A DNA stretch of 49,274 nucleotides from an uncultured Clostridium sp. (GTDB lineage: Bacteria; Bacillota; Clostridia; Lachnospirales; Lachnospiraceae): the NCBI GenBank assembly GCA_946498245.1, contig CAMMNN010000026.1, forward strand, positions 1 through 49,274, written 5' to 3'. Both the position numbers and the translations under genes were made by a program. The notes under the pieces were generated by a model. The model saw only the letters and a program-made list of their open reading frames with translations, ran no database searches and had not been told where the DNA came from. Positions 42,012 to 49,223 of the stretch are shown in pieces. Every line of letters begins with the position of its first letter. Within the stretch, counting starts at the first letter, position 1.

Positions 42012-43031
42012 GTGAAACTATTATCCATTGCAATTCCCTGCTATAATTCGGCGGCTTATATGCATCACTGTATTGAAACCCTGCTGACCGGCGGCGAAGA
42101 AGTGGAAATCCTGATTGTAGACGACGGCTCTGTAAAAGATAATACGGCTGAGATTGCAGACGAATATGCCAGAAAGTACCCGGGAATCTGTCGGGCCATC
42201 CACCAGGAAAACGGCGGCCATGGAGAAGCAGTCAACGCTGGGCTTAGAAATGCCACAGGCGTATATTTTAAAGTGGTGGACAGCGACGACTGGGTGAACG
42301 AAGAGGCTTACAGGAAAATATTGGAAACCCTCAGGGGATTTGTCTACAGAAATGAAACCCTGGATATGCTAATCAGCAATTTTGTGTATGAAAAGCAGGG
42401 GGCAAAGCATAAAAAAGTCATGAACTACCGGACAGCCCTTCCGAAAGACAAGGTAATCGGCTGGAGTGATGTAAAGGTATTTATGAAAGGGCAGTATATT
42501 TTGATGCACTCCGTAATTTACAGAACGGAGCTGCTGCGCCAGTGCGGACTGGAGCTGCCGAAGCACACCTTTTACGTAGACAATATTTTCGTATACCAGC
42601 CCCTGCCTTATGTAAAGACCATGTATTATCTGGACGTAAATTTCTACCGGTATTTTATCGGGAGAGAGGATCAGTCTGTCAACGAGCAGGTGATGATTGG
42701 CCGGATTGATCAGCAGATCCGGGTTACAAAGCTGATGATAGATTGCTACGACATCACAAAGCTGAATAACCGCAAGCTGAGGCATTATATGATGCAGTAT
42801 CTGGAAATCATGATGACAATCTCCTCGATTCTGGCTATCCGCTCTGAAACAGAGGAAAATCTGCAGAAAAAGAAAGAACTGTGGCAATACTTAAAACAGA
42901 AAAACTTCCCCCTTTTCCTGCGGCTGCGCTGGGGCTTTTTGGGCCAGGGCGTCAATTTGCCGGGAAAAGGCGGACGGAAGGTTTCCGTCCTGGGATACAA
43001 AATTACCCAGAAATTCTATGGATTCAACTAA
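42012..43031 (+). CDS. Family 2 glycosyltransferase
   Basis: 339-aa non-processive GT-A enzyme: LSIAIPCYNSAAYM at the start, LIVDDGSVKDN, and VVDSDDWV as the DxD metal motif. The start codon is GTG, with GAGGAACG upstream. There are no membrane helices of note and no Q-x-x-R-W motif, so it adds single sugars, for example to teichoic acid or a surface glycan. It is the last gene before a strong bidirectional terminator. Confidence 0.92.
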   Translation: MKLLSIAIPCYNSAAYMHHCIETLLTGGEEVEILIVDDGSVKDNTAEIADEYARKYPGICRAIHQENGGHGEAVNAGLRNATGVYFKVVDSDDWVNEEAYRKILETLRGFVYRNETLDMLISNFVYEKQGAKHKKVMNYRTALPKDKVIGWSDVKVFMKGQYILMHSVIYRTELLRQCGLELPKHTFYVDNIFVYQPLPYVKTMYYLDVNFYRYFIGREDQSVNEQVMIGRIDQQIRVTKLMIDCYDITKLNNRKLRHYMMQYLEIMMTISSILAIRSETEENLQKKKELWQYLKQKNFPLFLRLRWGFLGQGVNLPGKGGRKVSVLGYKITQKFYGFN

Positions 43032-43035
43032 GACT

Positions 43036-43115
43036 GCTGTGCAGGACGGTACATGGCTGCCGTTCTGCACAGCATAAAAAACGGGCAGGAGGTGAAAGAC
43101 TCCAGCCCGTTTTTT
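43036..43115 (+). terminator. Two hairpins, the second a bidirectional terminator
   Basis: GCTGTGCAG...CTGCACAGC (43036-43073) is a 14-pair stem. Next, ACGGGC (43081-43086) pairs with GCCCGT (43105-43110), flanked by AAAAA on the left and TTTTT on the right, so it can stop both the glycosyltransferase and the leftward PAP2 gene. Confidence 0.88.
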
Positions 43116-43129
43116 GCTGCAAAATATTA

Positions 43130-43786
43130 TTATCCGAGAACCTTGGTTTCCGCTTTCCTGCGGGCGTACACATAACGGTAGCCGTATACCACGTAATACA
43201 GAATGTAAGCCAGCAGACAGCCGCCGAACACATCTACCACGGAATGCTGTTTTAAAAATACCGTGGCCATACAGATAAGAACCGTTAAAATCAGGGAACC
43301 ATACTGCAGGGCAGGATATTTTTTCAGAATCGTGCTTCTGGAAACTGCCACATGGGTACATATGGAGTTGTAAACGTGGATACTTGGAAAAACATTGGTG
43401 GGCGTATCCGTAACATACAGGGCCGCTACCATGCGGGTAAAGATATTTTCCTCCGGATCCAGAACCGGCCTGAAATCCGTACCATTGTGGAAAAAGGTAC
43501 ACACAATAAGGCTGATGGTCATGCCGCTGAACAGATAGATGCACAAGCGGTAGTATTCTTCCTTATTGGTAAAAAATAAAAACAAAACGGCGGCGGCCAC
43601 ATAAACGAACCACATCAAATAGGGGATGATGAAATATTCGCAGAAAGGAATAAAATCATCCAACCGTACATGAACGACATGGTAATTAGTTGTAACCGTC
43701 CGTTCCAGATAGAAAAACCAGATCAAATAGATCAGGGTATAGGATAAAATCCAGGCATGTTTATATTTATGGAGAAACTGCTTCAT
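43130..43786 (-). CDS. PAP2-family membrane phosphatase
   Basis: 218-aa protein with about six membrane helices. The phosphatase motifs PSIHVYNS and KQHSVVDVFGG carry the catalytic His residues. Members dephosphorylate lipid phosphates such as undecaprenyl pyrophosphate or phosphatidic acid. The Lys/Arg part of the first motif is less clear. It lies alone on the minus strand. Confidence 0.88.
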   Translation of the reverse strand: MKQFLHKYKHAWILSYTLIYLIWFFYLERTVTTNYHVVHVRLDDFIPFCEYFIIPYLMWFVYVAAAVLFLFFTNKEEYYRLCIYLFSGMTISLIVCTFFHNGTDFRPVLDPEENIFTRMVAALYVTDTPTNVFPSIHVYNSICTHVAVSRSTILKKYPALQYGSLILTVLICMATVFLKQHSVVDVFGGCLLAYILYYVVYGYRYVYARRKAETKVLG

Positions 43787-43837
43787 ACAGTTTTATTCTT
43801 CCCTTCTTTCGGCGGATTATCAGCAAGTTTCAGGTAG

Positions 43838-43854
43838 TCAATCTTTAAGATTGA
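43838..43854. promoter_or_regulatory. Perfect palindrome upstream of the PAP2 gene
   Basis: TCAATCTT-T-AAGATTGA (43838-43854) is a possible operator in the 43787-44032 gap, which otherwise is AT-rich and shows no gene and no immunity partner for the nuclease on its right. Confidence 0.35.
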
Positions 43855-44032
43855 AGCCGATTATATCATATCTCTATGCCCGGAACAAGGCCGTTAATGA
43901 AATGTTAATAAAAACCGTCAATATTTCAAAATTTTGTAATATATTTCGGAGGAATCTGTGAGTTTTGATTGAAGCGGGAAAGGAGAAAGGCCCTGTATGG
44001 ATAACATCAAAAGATGCCTTCTAAACTGAAAC

Positions 44033-44617
44033 TCAGGCCAGAAAGTCATTGTCAGGATCATAATTGGCTTTCTCGTAATCATGGCTGCGATTGCAGGTAG
44101 AACATTCCACTCGGAGATTTTCCAGTTCATTATATGCGATTAATGCTTCCTCTGTGTTTGCAGCTCCAACTAGTTTGAGATAATCTTTCCAGGGCATAAT
44201 ATGTCCGATGTCAACTGCTCCATAGGGGATAAATTCGTGACAGCACTGACATTCGTACAAACAAGTCTGCCGGAATGCGATGTTGCCGTGAGTAGTACGG
44301 TATGGCATATCGTGCAGTAAAGACGGCGTCCTCGCTAAAACCTGTTCCCTGGTATCGTCGTACCAGCGCATATCCCGACGGGAAAGCCCGTCTACAAACT
44401 GCTTTACCTGTAACTGGTTTATATCGTTTTTGGGAGAGTGAGGCTTAGGGTAACCTTCATAAAATTTTTCAAAAAATCCCTGGATAACAGGTTCCTGCGG
44501 CTGTGAAAAATCAGAGGCCTGAACAGCAGCCTGATTGCCGATGATTTTAGCCATATTCTGTGTTTTCAGAGCGTTGCTCTGATTTTCTTTTTTCTTTCCG
44601 TGGATTGATTGGTTCAA
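44033..44617 (-). CDS. HNH-type nuclease, toxin-like, orphan
   Basis: 194-aa protein. The C-terminal part is an HNH/endonuclease VII-type fold: a first zinc pair CQCC, then VDIGHIMPWKDYL, then NELENLRVECSTCNRSHDYE with a second Cys pair and the final His; the Asp-Gly-His and Asn residues form the metal and catalytic site. Residues 1-60 are polar, low complexity, and end in PVIQGFFEKFYE; a PVIQ-type boundary like this is seen in proteins loaded by contractile injection systems, so this may be a secreted toxin. The start is a TTG at 44617 because AAAGGAGGG lies just before it; the longer frame contains that ribosome site. No immunity gene is seen next to it. Confidence 0.68.
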   Translation of the reverse strand: MNQSIHGKKKENQSNALKTQNMAKIIGNQAAVQASDFSQPQEPVIQGFFEKFYEGYPKPHSPKNDINQLQVKQFVDGLSRRDMRWYDDTREQVLARTPSLLHDMPYRTTHGNIAFRQTCLYECQCCHEFIPYGAVDIGHIMPWKDYLKLVGAANTEEALIAYNELENLRVECSTCNRSHDYEKANYDPDNDFLA

Positions 44618-44690
44618 TGTATTCCCTCCTTTTGTCAATTGTTAGCTGGACTTTGCAGGCGGAGCGAGGATCTTGCCTGCCTATGGCTTT

Positions 44691-44719
44691 ATTGTATACG
44701 TGTAAGAACGGGAAGTAAA
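44691..44719 (-). promoter_or_regulatory. Promoter of the HNH nuclease gene
   Basis: On the minus strand TTTACT (44719-44714) and TACAAT (44696-44691) are 17 bp apart, giving a leader of about 65 bases. Confidence 0.5.
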
Positions 44720-44736
44720 GGCGGTGAAACCGTCGT

Positions 44737-44776
44737 CGGCTTTGTAAAACAAGTCATTGGCAAAAGGGCTGAAAGC
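44737..44776 (+). repeat. Direct repeat, left copy (about 40 bp)
   Basis: Contains TTTGTAAAACAAGTCATTGG, CAAAAGGGCTGAAAGCT. The same sequence returns at 45253-45295 with two base changes and three one-base insertions. Together they bracket the type I toxin-antitoxin locus. Confidence 0.8.
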
Positions 44777-44857
44777 TTTTATAAATAAATCTAGCTTAGG
44801 AGGTATGTGCAGGATAAGAAAGCAAGATAAGGAAGGACAATATATCGACTTTTTCCG

Positions 44858-44886
44858 TTGAAATTATATTCTGGATATGGTAAGAT
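44858..44886 (+). promoter_or_regulatory. Promoter of the small hydrophobic toxin
   Basis: TTGAAA (44858-44863) and TAAGAT (44881-44886) are 17 bp apart. The leader then contains a CCCTTA-GGAC-TAAGGG hairpin (44938-44953) just before the ribosome site, which could hold back translation. The stretch 44777-44857 shows nothing else. Confidence 0.6.
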
Positions 44887-44978
44887 TTAGTTACGGAAAA
44901 CATTCACGACAGGAGTGGCTTGCCTCATTTCACGTGTCCCTTAGGACTAAGGGCATACGATGGAAGGAGGTGATGCAT

Positions 44979-45101
44979 ATGACAGCATACGAAACCGTTA
45001 TGGTTATTTTTGGAGCGCTAAGTTTGTTTATCTCCATAAGCGGTCTGCTAATTGCATTGTTTACCCTTCTCGATATGAGATATAAAAGTAAGAAAAAATA
45101 A
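44979..45101 (+). CDS. Type I toxin-like hydrophobic peptide (holin-like)
   Basis: 40-aa peptide: MTAYETVMVIFGALS..., one membrane helix (about 8-30), then a basic tail ending in RYKSKKK. This is the pattern of the small putative holin-like/type I toxin peptides of Firmicutes, which damage the membrane. AAGGAGG is well placed (an in-frame ATG at 44973 lies two codons upstream). The frame opens earlier at 44877, but without a ribosome site. An antisense RNA gene converges on its 3-prime end, as in TxpA/RatA-type loci. Confidence 0.82.
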   Translation: MTAYETVMVIFGALSLFISISGLLIALFTLLDMRYKSKKK

Positions 45102-45198
45102 CCCCACCCTGTCTGCCCACAGGATGGGGTGTGTCCATAAGGACATATAAAACCCGTTTTTTGAGGCATCCACTTTTGGAGTGGATGTTTTCTTTTTC
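45092..45198 (-). ncRNA. Antisense RNA (putative antitoxin of the type I pair)
   Basis: A promoter on the minus strand (45233-45205) would start a transcript near 45198. It would run leftward across the toxin's 3-prime UTR and stop codon and end at the hairpin ACCCCATCCTGT/ACAGGGTGGGGT (45130-45101), followed by TTATTTTTTC on that strand, a good terminator. The RNA is about 105 nt and perfectly complementary to the toxin mRNA end. Inferred from promoter and terminator; no expression is seen here. Confidence 0.7.
45167..45198 (+). terminator. Terminator of the toxin mRNA
   Basis: CATCCACT (45167-45174) and AGTGGATG (45180-45187) with a five-base loop, then TTTTCTTTTT. It lies inside the 5-prime part of the antisense RNA, so the two RNAs share this hairpin. 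Confidence 0.85.
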
Positions 45199-45204
45199 AT
45201 TTCT

Positions 45205-45233
45205 ATTATAGCCAATATCTCTTTTAAATTCAA
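45205..45233 (-). promoter_or_regulatory. Promoter of the antisense RNA
   Basis: Minus-strand TTGAAT (45233-45228) and a perfect TATAAT (45210-45205) are 17 bp apart, stronger than the toxin promoter. Confidence 0.75.
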
Positions 45234-45252
45234 GAGGGTTGCAGAAATTTGC

Positions 45253-45295
45253 CGGTTTTGTAAAACAAGTTATTGGCAAAAAGGGGCTGAAAGCT
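45253..45295 (+). repeat. Direct repeat, right copy (about 43 bp)
   Basis: Contains TTTTGTAAAACAAGTTATTG, GCAAAAAGGGGCTGAAAGCT. Right partner of the copy at 44737-44776; the sequences beyond each copy are unrelated. Confidence 0.8.
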
Positions 45296-45331
45296 CAGAC
45301 AAGCTGAGGGCCAGAGAGCAAAGCCTGCAGT

Positions 45332-46213
45332 TTAGGGCTGATCCTCCTGAATAATCGCGTTGTCAATGGTGCGAAACTCCGTGGATTTGGAAAGTTCTGT
45401 CTTAAAGGCGTAATGGTTTTTATAGTCCGTTTTAAACAGGCAGCCGTAAAGAATATCCAAAATCAGGGACATGGATTCCAGAGAGGTAAAAGCCCCGATT
45501 TTGGAATAGGACTTTTCTCGTGTGGCAAGCTGTAAAACCACGTCGCCCAGGCGCGTCAGGCTGTTTTCTCCAACGCTGGAGAGAACGACAATGGGGACAC
45601 GGTTTTTCCTGAGAAGCTTTGCCGTGTAGATCAGCTCCGGTGTTTCGCCGGAATAGGAGATGCAGACGGCGCAGTCGGTGGGAGAAGCCATTTTTGCCTC
45701 CTGGATCATGGTGTTGCTGACAGAATAGGTTTCTGCCCTTATGCCAATGTGCCGGAGCTTATGGACAAATTCCTCTGCGAGAAAGGTCAGGTTGGATACG
45801 GCGAAAACCTTAATGGCAGACCGTTTTTCCAGAAGAAGCACGGCTTTTTGAAGGCTGTCGTGGTGAAGGAGGGAAAGGGTATCACTGAGGCTTTCCTCTT
45901 TTAGCTTCGTGATAACAGCCGCAATCTTCATAATGGAATCCTGGGGTGAAAAGGGCAGATTTGCGTCTAAATCCTGAAAATTGCGTTTCAGATAGAGTAC
46001 CTCTTCAAGAAAGGCTTTTTTAAAATCATTATAGCCGGTAAAGCCCAGTTTTTTTGAAATTCTTACCAGAATAGAAGGGGAAGTGTAGGTTTCGCCGGCG
46101 ATTGCGGCAATGGTGTAATCCTGAATCAACTCCTGTTTATCCAGTATAAAATCGGCAACAATCCGTTCACTGGGAGAAAACTCCGCAGCTTTCATTTTTT
46201 CCTGAAGCAGCAT
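45332..46213 (-). CDS. MurR/RpiR-family transcriptional regulator
   Basis: 293-aa regulator with an N-terminal HTH_6 domain (about 1-75; FSPSERIVADFIL, then TIAAIAGETYTSPSILVRISKKLG) and a C-terminal SIS sugar-phosphate-binding domain (about 125-260; AVSNLTFLAEEF, CISYSGETPEL, VLSSVGENSL). Such proteins sense phosphosugars. It faces the epimerase gene divergently, which is probably its target, and a dyad overlaps its own -35 box. Confidence 0.93.
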   Translation of the reverse strand: MLLQEKMKAAEFSPSERIVADFILDKQELIQDYTIAAIAGETYTSPSILVRISKKLGFTGYNDFKKAFLEEVLYLKRNFQDLDANLPFSPQDSIMKIAAVITKLKEESLSDTLSLLHHDSLQKAVLLLEKRSAIKVFAVSNLTFLAEEFVHKLRHIGIRAETYSVSNTMIQEAKMASPTDCAVCISYSGETPELIYTAKLLRKNRVPIVVLSSVGENSLTRLGDVVLQLATREKSYSKIGAFTSLESMSLILDILYGCLFKTDYKNHYAFKTELSKSTEFRTIDNAIIQEDQP

Positions 46214-46291
46214 GGAAAACCCTCTCTTTCAATGGCGATTCACATTCCAGTTATGGGGCGGCATTTGGCGCTGGCTGAAACTGTTGAACCT

Positions 46292-46352
46292 ATTATACAA
46301 AATCAGAATGAATTTTACAAAATGATTTTTGGAATCCGCAGAATTTGTAAAA
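46292..46352 (-). promoter_or_regulatory. RpiR promoter with candidate operator
   Basis: Minus-strand TTGTAA (46320-46315) and TATAAT (46297-46292) are 17 bp apart. TTTTACAAA (46313-46321) and its reverse complement TTTGTAAAA (46344-46352) form a dyad with a 22-bp gap; the left half covers the -35. This fits autoregulation. The rest of 46214-46452 shows no gene. Confidence 0.6.
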
Positions 46353-46452
46353 ATCGTTCCGGAATCCTGGAGAAAGGTTTTCAGACGCGGCCTTTTATGA
46401 TACCTTGTGGTTGCAAGAACAGAAAATCAGAAAATCGAGAGGAGAAGGCGGT

Positions 46453-47427
46453 ATGAAAGTAATTGTAATCGGGGCCTGCGGCCATATTGGAAGCTATTTG
46501 GTTCCCAAATTAGTGAAAGGAGGATATGAGGTCGTTGCAGTCAGCAGAGGAAAAAGCAAGCCCTACGTAGCAGATCGTTCCTGGGAGAAAGTAACCTTTG
46601 CATACCTGGACAGAACCAAGGACAGGGATTTTGCGGGGAAAATTGCCGCAATGAATCCCGATGTCGTAGTGGATCTCATAAACTTTGATATTCGGGATAC
46701 AGAAGCAATGGTGGACGCCCTGAAGGAAACAAAGATGTCCCACTATTTGTTCTGTTCCTCTATCTGGGCCCACGGTCGGGCGGAATTTTTGCCAGCGGAT
46801 CCCAACTGCCTGAAGGAACCTCTGGACGAATATGGTATTCAAAAGTATAAAAGCGAATGCTTTTTAAAGGAACAGTACCGTCAAGAGGGATTTCCGGCAA
46901 CGATTATTATGCCGGGGCAAATATCGGGGCCGGGGTGGACGATTATCAATCCCCAGGGAAATACCGACATAAGCGTGTTCCAAAAGATTGCAGAGGGAGA
47001 GGAGATTTTCCTTCCTAATTTTGGTATGGAAACCTTGCATCACGTCCATGCAGATGATGTGGCCCAGATGTTTTTTAAGGCCATTACCCACCGAAATGCG
47101 GCTTTGGGAGAAAGCTTCCACGCAGTAGCCGGGGAGTCCATGACCCTGTCCGGATATGCTGCGGCCATGTACCGGTATTTTAACAGGGAACCAAAAATCC
47201 GCTTTTTATCATGGGAAAAGTGGTGCACTTATATTGGGAAAGAAGATCTCATTGATCACACCTATTACCATATTGCCAGAAGCGGCCAGTACAGTATTGA
47301 AAATGCAAAACGCCTTTTGGAATATGCGCCGAAATACACGACGTTGGAAACTGTGGAATCGGCGGTGGCCAGTTATGTGGAGCGGGGATTGATTAGGACA
47401 GGCGAAGGGGCCGGAGCCTGCTTGTGA
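46453..47427 (+). CDS. NAD-dependent epimerase/dehydratase (extended SDR)
   Basis: 324-aa enzyme: the NAD-binding loop GACGHIGSYLV at the start, DLINFDIRD, and the catalytic YGIQK (Tyr...Lys) in the middle; HHVHADDVAQMFF is the usual later motif. It probably acts on a nucleotide-sugar or free sugar. The ATG at 46453 follows GGAGAAGGCGG. The frame opens 48 bp earlier, without a ribosome site. It is divergent from the sugar-sensing RpiR regulator. Confidence 0.87.
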   Translation: MKVIVIGACGHIGSYLVPKLVKGGYEVVAVSRGKSKPYVADRSWEKVTFAYLDRTKDRDFAGKIAAMNPDVVVDLINFDIRDTEAMVDALKETKMSHYLFCSSIWAHGRAEFLPADPNCLKEPLDEYGIQKYKSECFLKEQYRQEGFPATIIMPGQISGPGWTIINPQGNTDISVFQKIAEGEEIFLPNFGMETLHHVHADDVAQMFFKAITHRNAALGESFHAVAGESMTLSGYAAAMYRYFNREPKIRFLSWEKWCTYIGKEDLIDHTYYHIARSGQYSIENAKRLLEYAPKYTTLETVESAVASYVERGLIRTGEGAGACL

Positions 47428-47497
47428 AAATGCAGGGGCTCCGCGTGAATCGCCCTGCGGCGGTGTGTGGTATTTGGGGGATTTAGTTTTAAAGAAA

Positions 47498-47535
47498 CAC
47501 CGCAGAACACATGATTTCCCATCTGTCCTGCGGTG
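47498..47535 (-). terminator. Hairpin between the epimerase and the YD-repeat gene
   Basis: CACCGCAG (47498-47505) and CTGCGGTG (47528-47535). On the minus strand TTTCTTTAAAAC follows, so it probably ends the YD-repeat gene. A GGAGCC/GGCTCC hairpin at about 47413-47443 may serve the epimerase. Confidence 0.55.
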
Positions 47536-47569
47536 CTTTGGTATCAGAAAAAGAGATTTTTTGAGTTAC

Positions 47570-48703
47570 TTAATTATAGACATATTCTGTACAGGCCCAT
47601 AAAGATCCATTCATATAGTTTTCTTTTCGCGTCACCCTGTTTTCGTTGTCATATACATAAGTAGCGTAACCGGTTGAATCCGAATCTTTGATAATCCGGC
47701 CGGCTTCATCGCAGTAATAGGTTGTGCGGGAAAGTTTCATTCCATATTTATTCCCGGCCTCATCGACTTCATATTTTGTGGTTTCTGACTCCTTTGTAAT
47801 GGTTTTTGCAGCATCATTATACGTGTATCTTGTTTCGTATAACCAGCCCAATGTGAGTACACCATAGTCGAGCTTTGAGCGCTCACTGAAATCCTGTATG
47901 GTTTTTATGAGTCTTCCATAGCTATCATAATAGTAGTATGTTGTCGTTTTGGCTCCCTGATGACTGGGAACATAAATTTCTTTTGTTAGTCTTCCTGCTG
48001 TGTCGTAAACATATTCCCTGTGGGTGTCATTCATGGTAGGTTCTACTTTGCTGGCATCTTTGCTGTCGGTAGATGTAAAAGTCCAGGAGGTAAGTAATTT
48101 ACCATCATCACTATACTGGTAATAATCCGCTGAAAATGCGGGGCCGTCCATTGCAACAAATGTATTGGTCTCAGGATCAAGCCCCATAACGCCGCCTCGT
48201 GGAAAATGGTATTTTTTTACTAAAAATCCACGATCATCATACTCTCGAATGTATCCGCCTGCTTCATCTCGAACCTCTGCCGGTGTGCTGTCAGTTGTAA
48301 TGTCCCAAATTTCTGAGGTGAGCTGTCCGGAGGTGTAAACGCCGAAAGGAACTCCTATGATTAGAGGCCGTCCTTTTTCCATTACAAGGACGGAACGCAG
48401 CCGTTCAGTTCCCGTCTTAGAATCTGTTTTATCTGCTGTCTGCGAAACTTTTTTGGTCATAACGATTCCATCTTGAATCCAGGCTCCATTTTCGTTGACG
48501 GTGCAGCCGTCGGGAGTTGTGGTTCCCATTAGCGCCCAGCCGTTTTCGTCGAAGTAATAGCATTCTGCTATTCCGTCATTATCGTCGTCAATCCACTGCC
48601 AGCCGTTTGAGACAAAATTTCCGCTGCCGTCATCATACCACCAGCGATTTTCGTTGGGGGCAGCTCCCGTTTTCCACGTGCCGGCAAAAGAAGTTACGGC
48701 CAT
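47570..48703 (-). CDS. Exported cell-wall-binding/YD-repeat protein with a damaged or unusual start
   Basis: 377 aa from the first ATG. Residues about 8-75 hold cell-wall-binding-type repeats (RWWYDDGSGNFVSNGWQWID, then ECYYFDENGWALMG). From about 110 to the end come YD/RHS-like repeats (YVYDTAGRLTKE, YYYDSYGRLIKT, YYCDEAGRIIKD, YVYDNENRVTRKE). The signal peptide is longer than the ATG allows: in frame upstream there is NSRLFATAAFSLAM, reaching back to codon ATT 48748-48746 just after a TAG stop. No ATG/GTG/TTG lies in that part and no ribosome site is seen, so it uses a rare start, is leaderless, or has lost its start. RHS proteins are usually much larger; this is a short surface protein. 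Confidence 0.75.
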   Translation of the reverse strand: MAVTSFAGTWKTGAAPNENRWWYDDGSGNFVSNGWQWIDDDNDGIAECYYFDENGWALMGTTTPDGCTVNENGAWIQDGIVMTKKVSQTADKTDSKTGTERLRSVLVMEKGRPLIIGVPFGVYTSGQLTSEIWDITTDSTPAEVRDEAGGYIREYDDRGFLVKKYHFPRGGVMGLDPETNTFVAMDGPAFSADYYQYSDDGKLLTSWTFTSTDSKDASKVEPTMNDTHREYVYDTAGRLTKEIYVPSHQGAKTTTYYYYDSYGRLIKTIQDFSERSKLDYGVLTLGWLYETRYTYNDAAKTITKESETTKYEVDEAGNKYGMKLSRTTYYCDEAGRIIKDSDSTGYATYVYDNENRVTRKENYMNGSLWACTEYVYN

Positions 48704-48750
48704 TGCCAGAGAGAATGCTGCTGTGGCAAATAGTCTGCTATTTTGAATCT

Positions 48751-48802
48751 ATCATATCATAGTCTTACAATATACGCAATGGCGTACACGCACTAGCGTA
48801 TA
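48751..48802. promoter_or_regulatory. YD-repeat gene promoter and nested operator shared with the XRE gene
   Basis: Minus-strand TTGCGT (48779-48774) and TATGAT (48756-48751) are 17 bp apart, with a start near 48744, inside the signal peptide codons. A nested dyad, TATACGC (48771-48777) / GCGTATA (48796-48802) and GCGT (48782-48785) / ACGC (48788-48791), shares one centre. It covers this -35 and lies 48 bp before the XRE gene. Confidence 0.6.
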
Positions 48803-48850
48803 AAAATATATTCTTTTTTCATAAGTATTTGTGAGGAAAGGATATAGAGC

Positions 48851-49093
48851 ATGAATGTAAAACAGGCGGTTGCTAAAAGAATCGAATTGCTGTGTAAGGA
48901 GAGAGGGATTGTTTATAATGAATTGGCTAATATCTGCGGTGTTACACCTTCTACAATTTACAGCATTTTTGACGACAGAAGAAAAAACATTACTTTATCA
49001 ACAGTTAAAAAAATATGTGATGGATTTGAGATTACTTTGGGAGAATTTTTTACGCACACTCTTTTTGATTCTTTAGAACAAGAGATTTGGTAG
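48851..49093 (+). CDS. Small XRE-family (Cro/CI-type) DNA-binding regulator
   Basis: 80-aa protein that is almost all helix-turn-helix: RIELLCKERGIVYNELANIC, then GVTPSTIYSIFDDRRKN as the recognition helix. GAGGAAAGGA precedes the ATG. Divergent from the surface-protein gene, with the nested dyad between them; it probably represses one or both genes. Confidence 0.9.
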   Translation: MNVKQAVAKRIELLCKERGIVYNELANICGVTPSTIYSIFDDRRKNITLSTVKKICDGFEITLGEFFTHTLFDSLEQEIW

Positions 49094-49178
49094 GGAGGGG
49101 AATGGAAAAGCAGGAGGCAAAAATATTTTTTAAAATTCAAGAGAAAGTTATTGTAAACAATGGCAGAAAAAAGAAAAA

Positions 49179-49212
49179 TCTCAGAAACCTAATATCTTCA
49201 AGGTTTCTGAGA
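49179..49212 (-). terminator. Terminator of the tRNA transcript
   Basis: TCTCAGAAACC (49179-49189) and GGTTTCTGAGA (49202-49212) form an 11-bp stem. On the minus strand TTTTTCTTTTTTC follows, so it ends the leftward tRNA transcript. Confidence 0.88.
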
Positions 49213-49223
49213 CTCTTAATCAG

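Noticed and set aside
44801..44866. Small peptide frame MCRIRKQDKE... after AGGAGG
   Set aside because: The ribosome site is only one or two bases from the ATG, and the frame is 18 codons with no recognisable relative.
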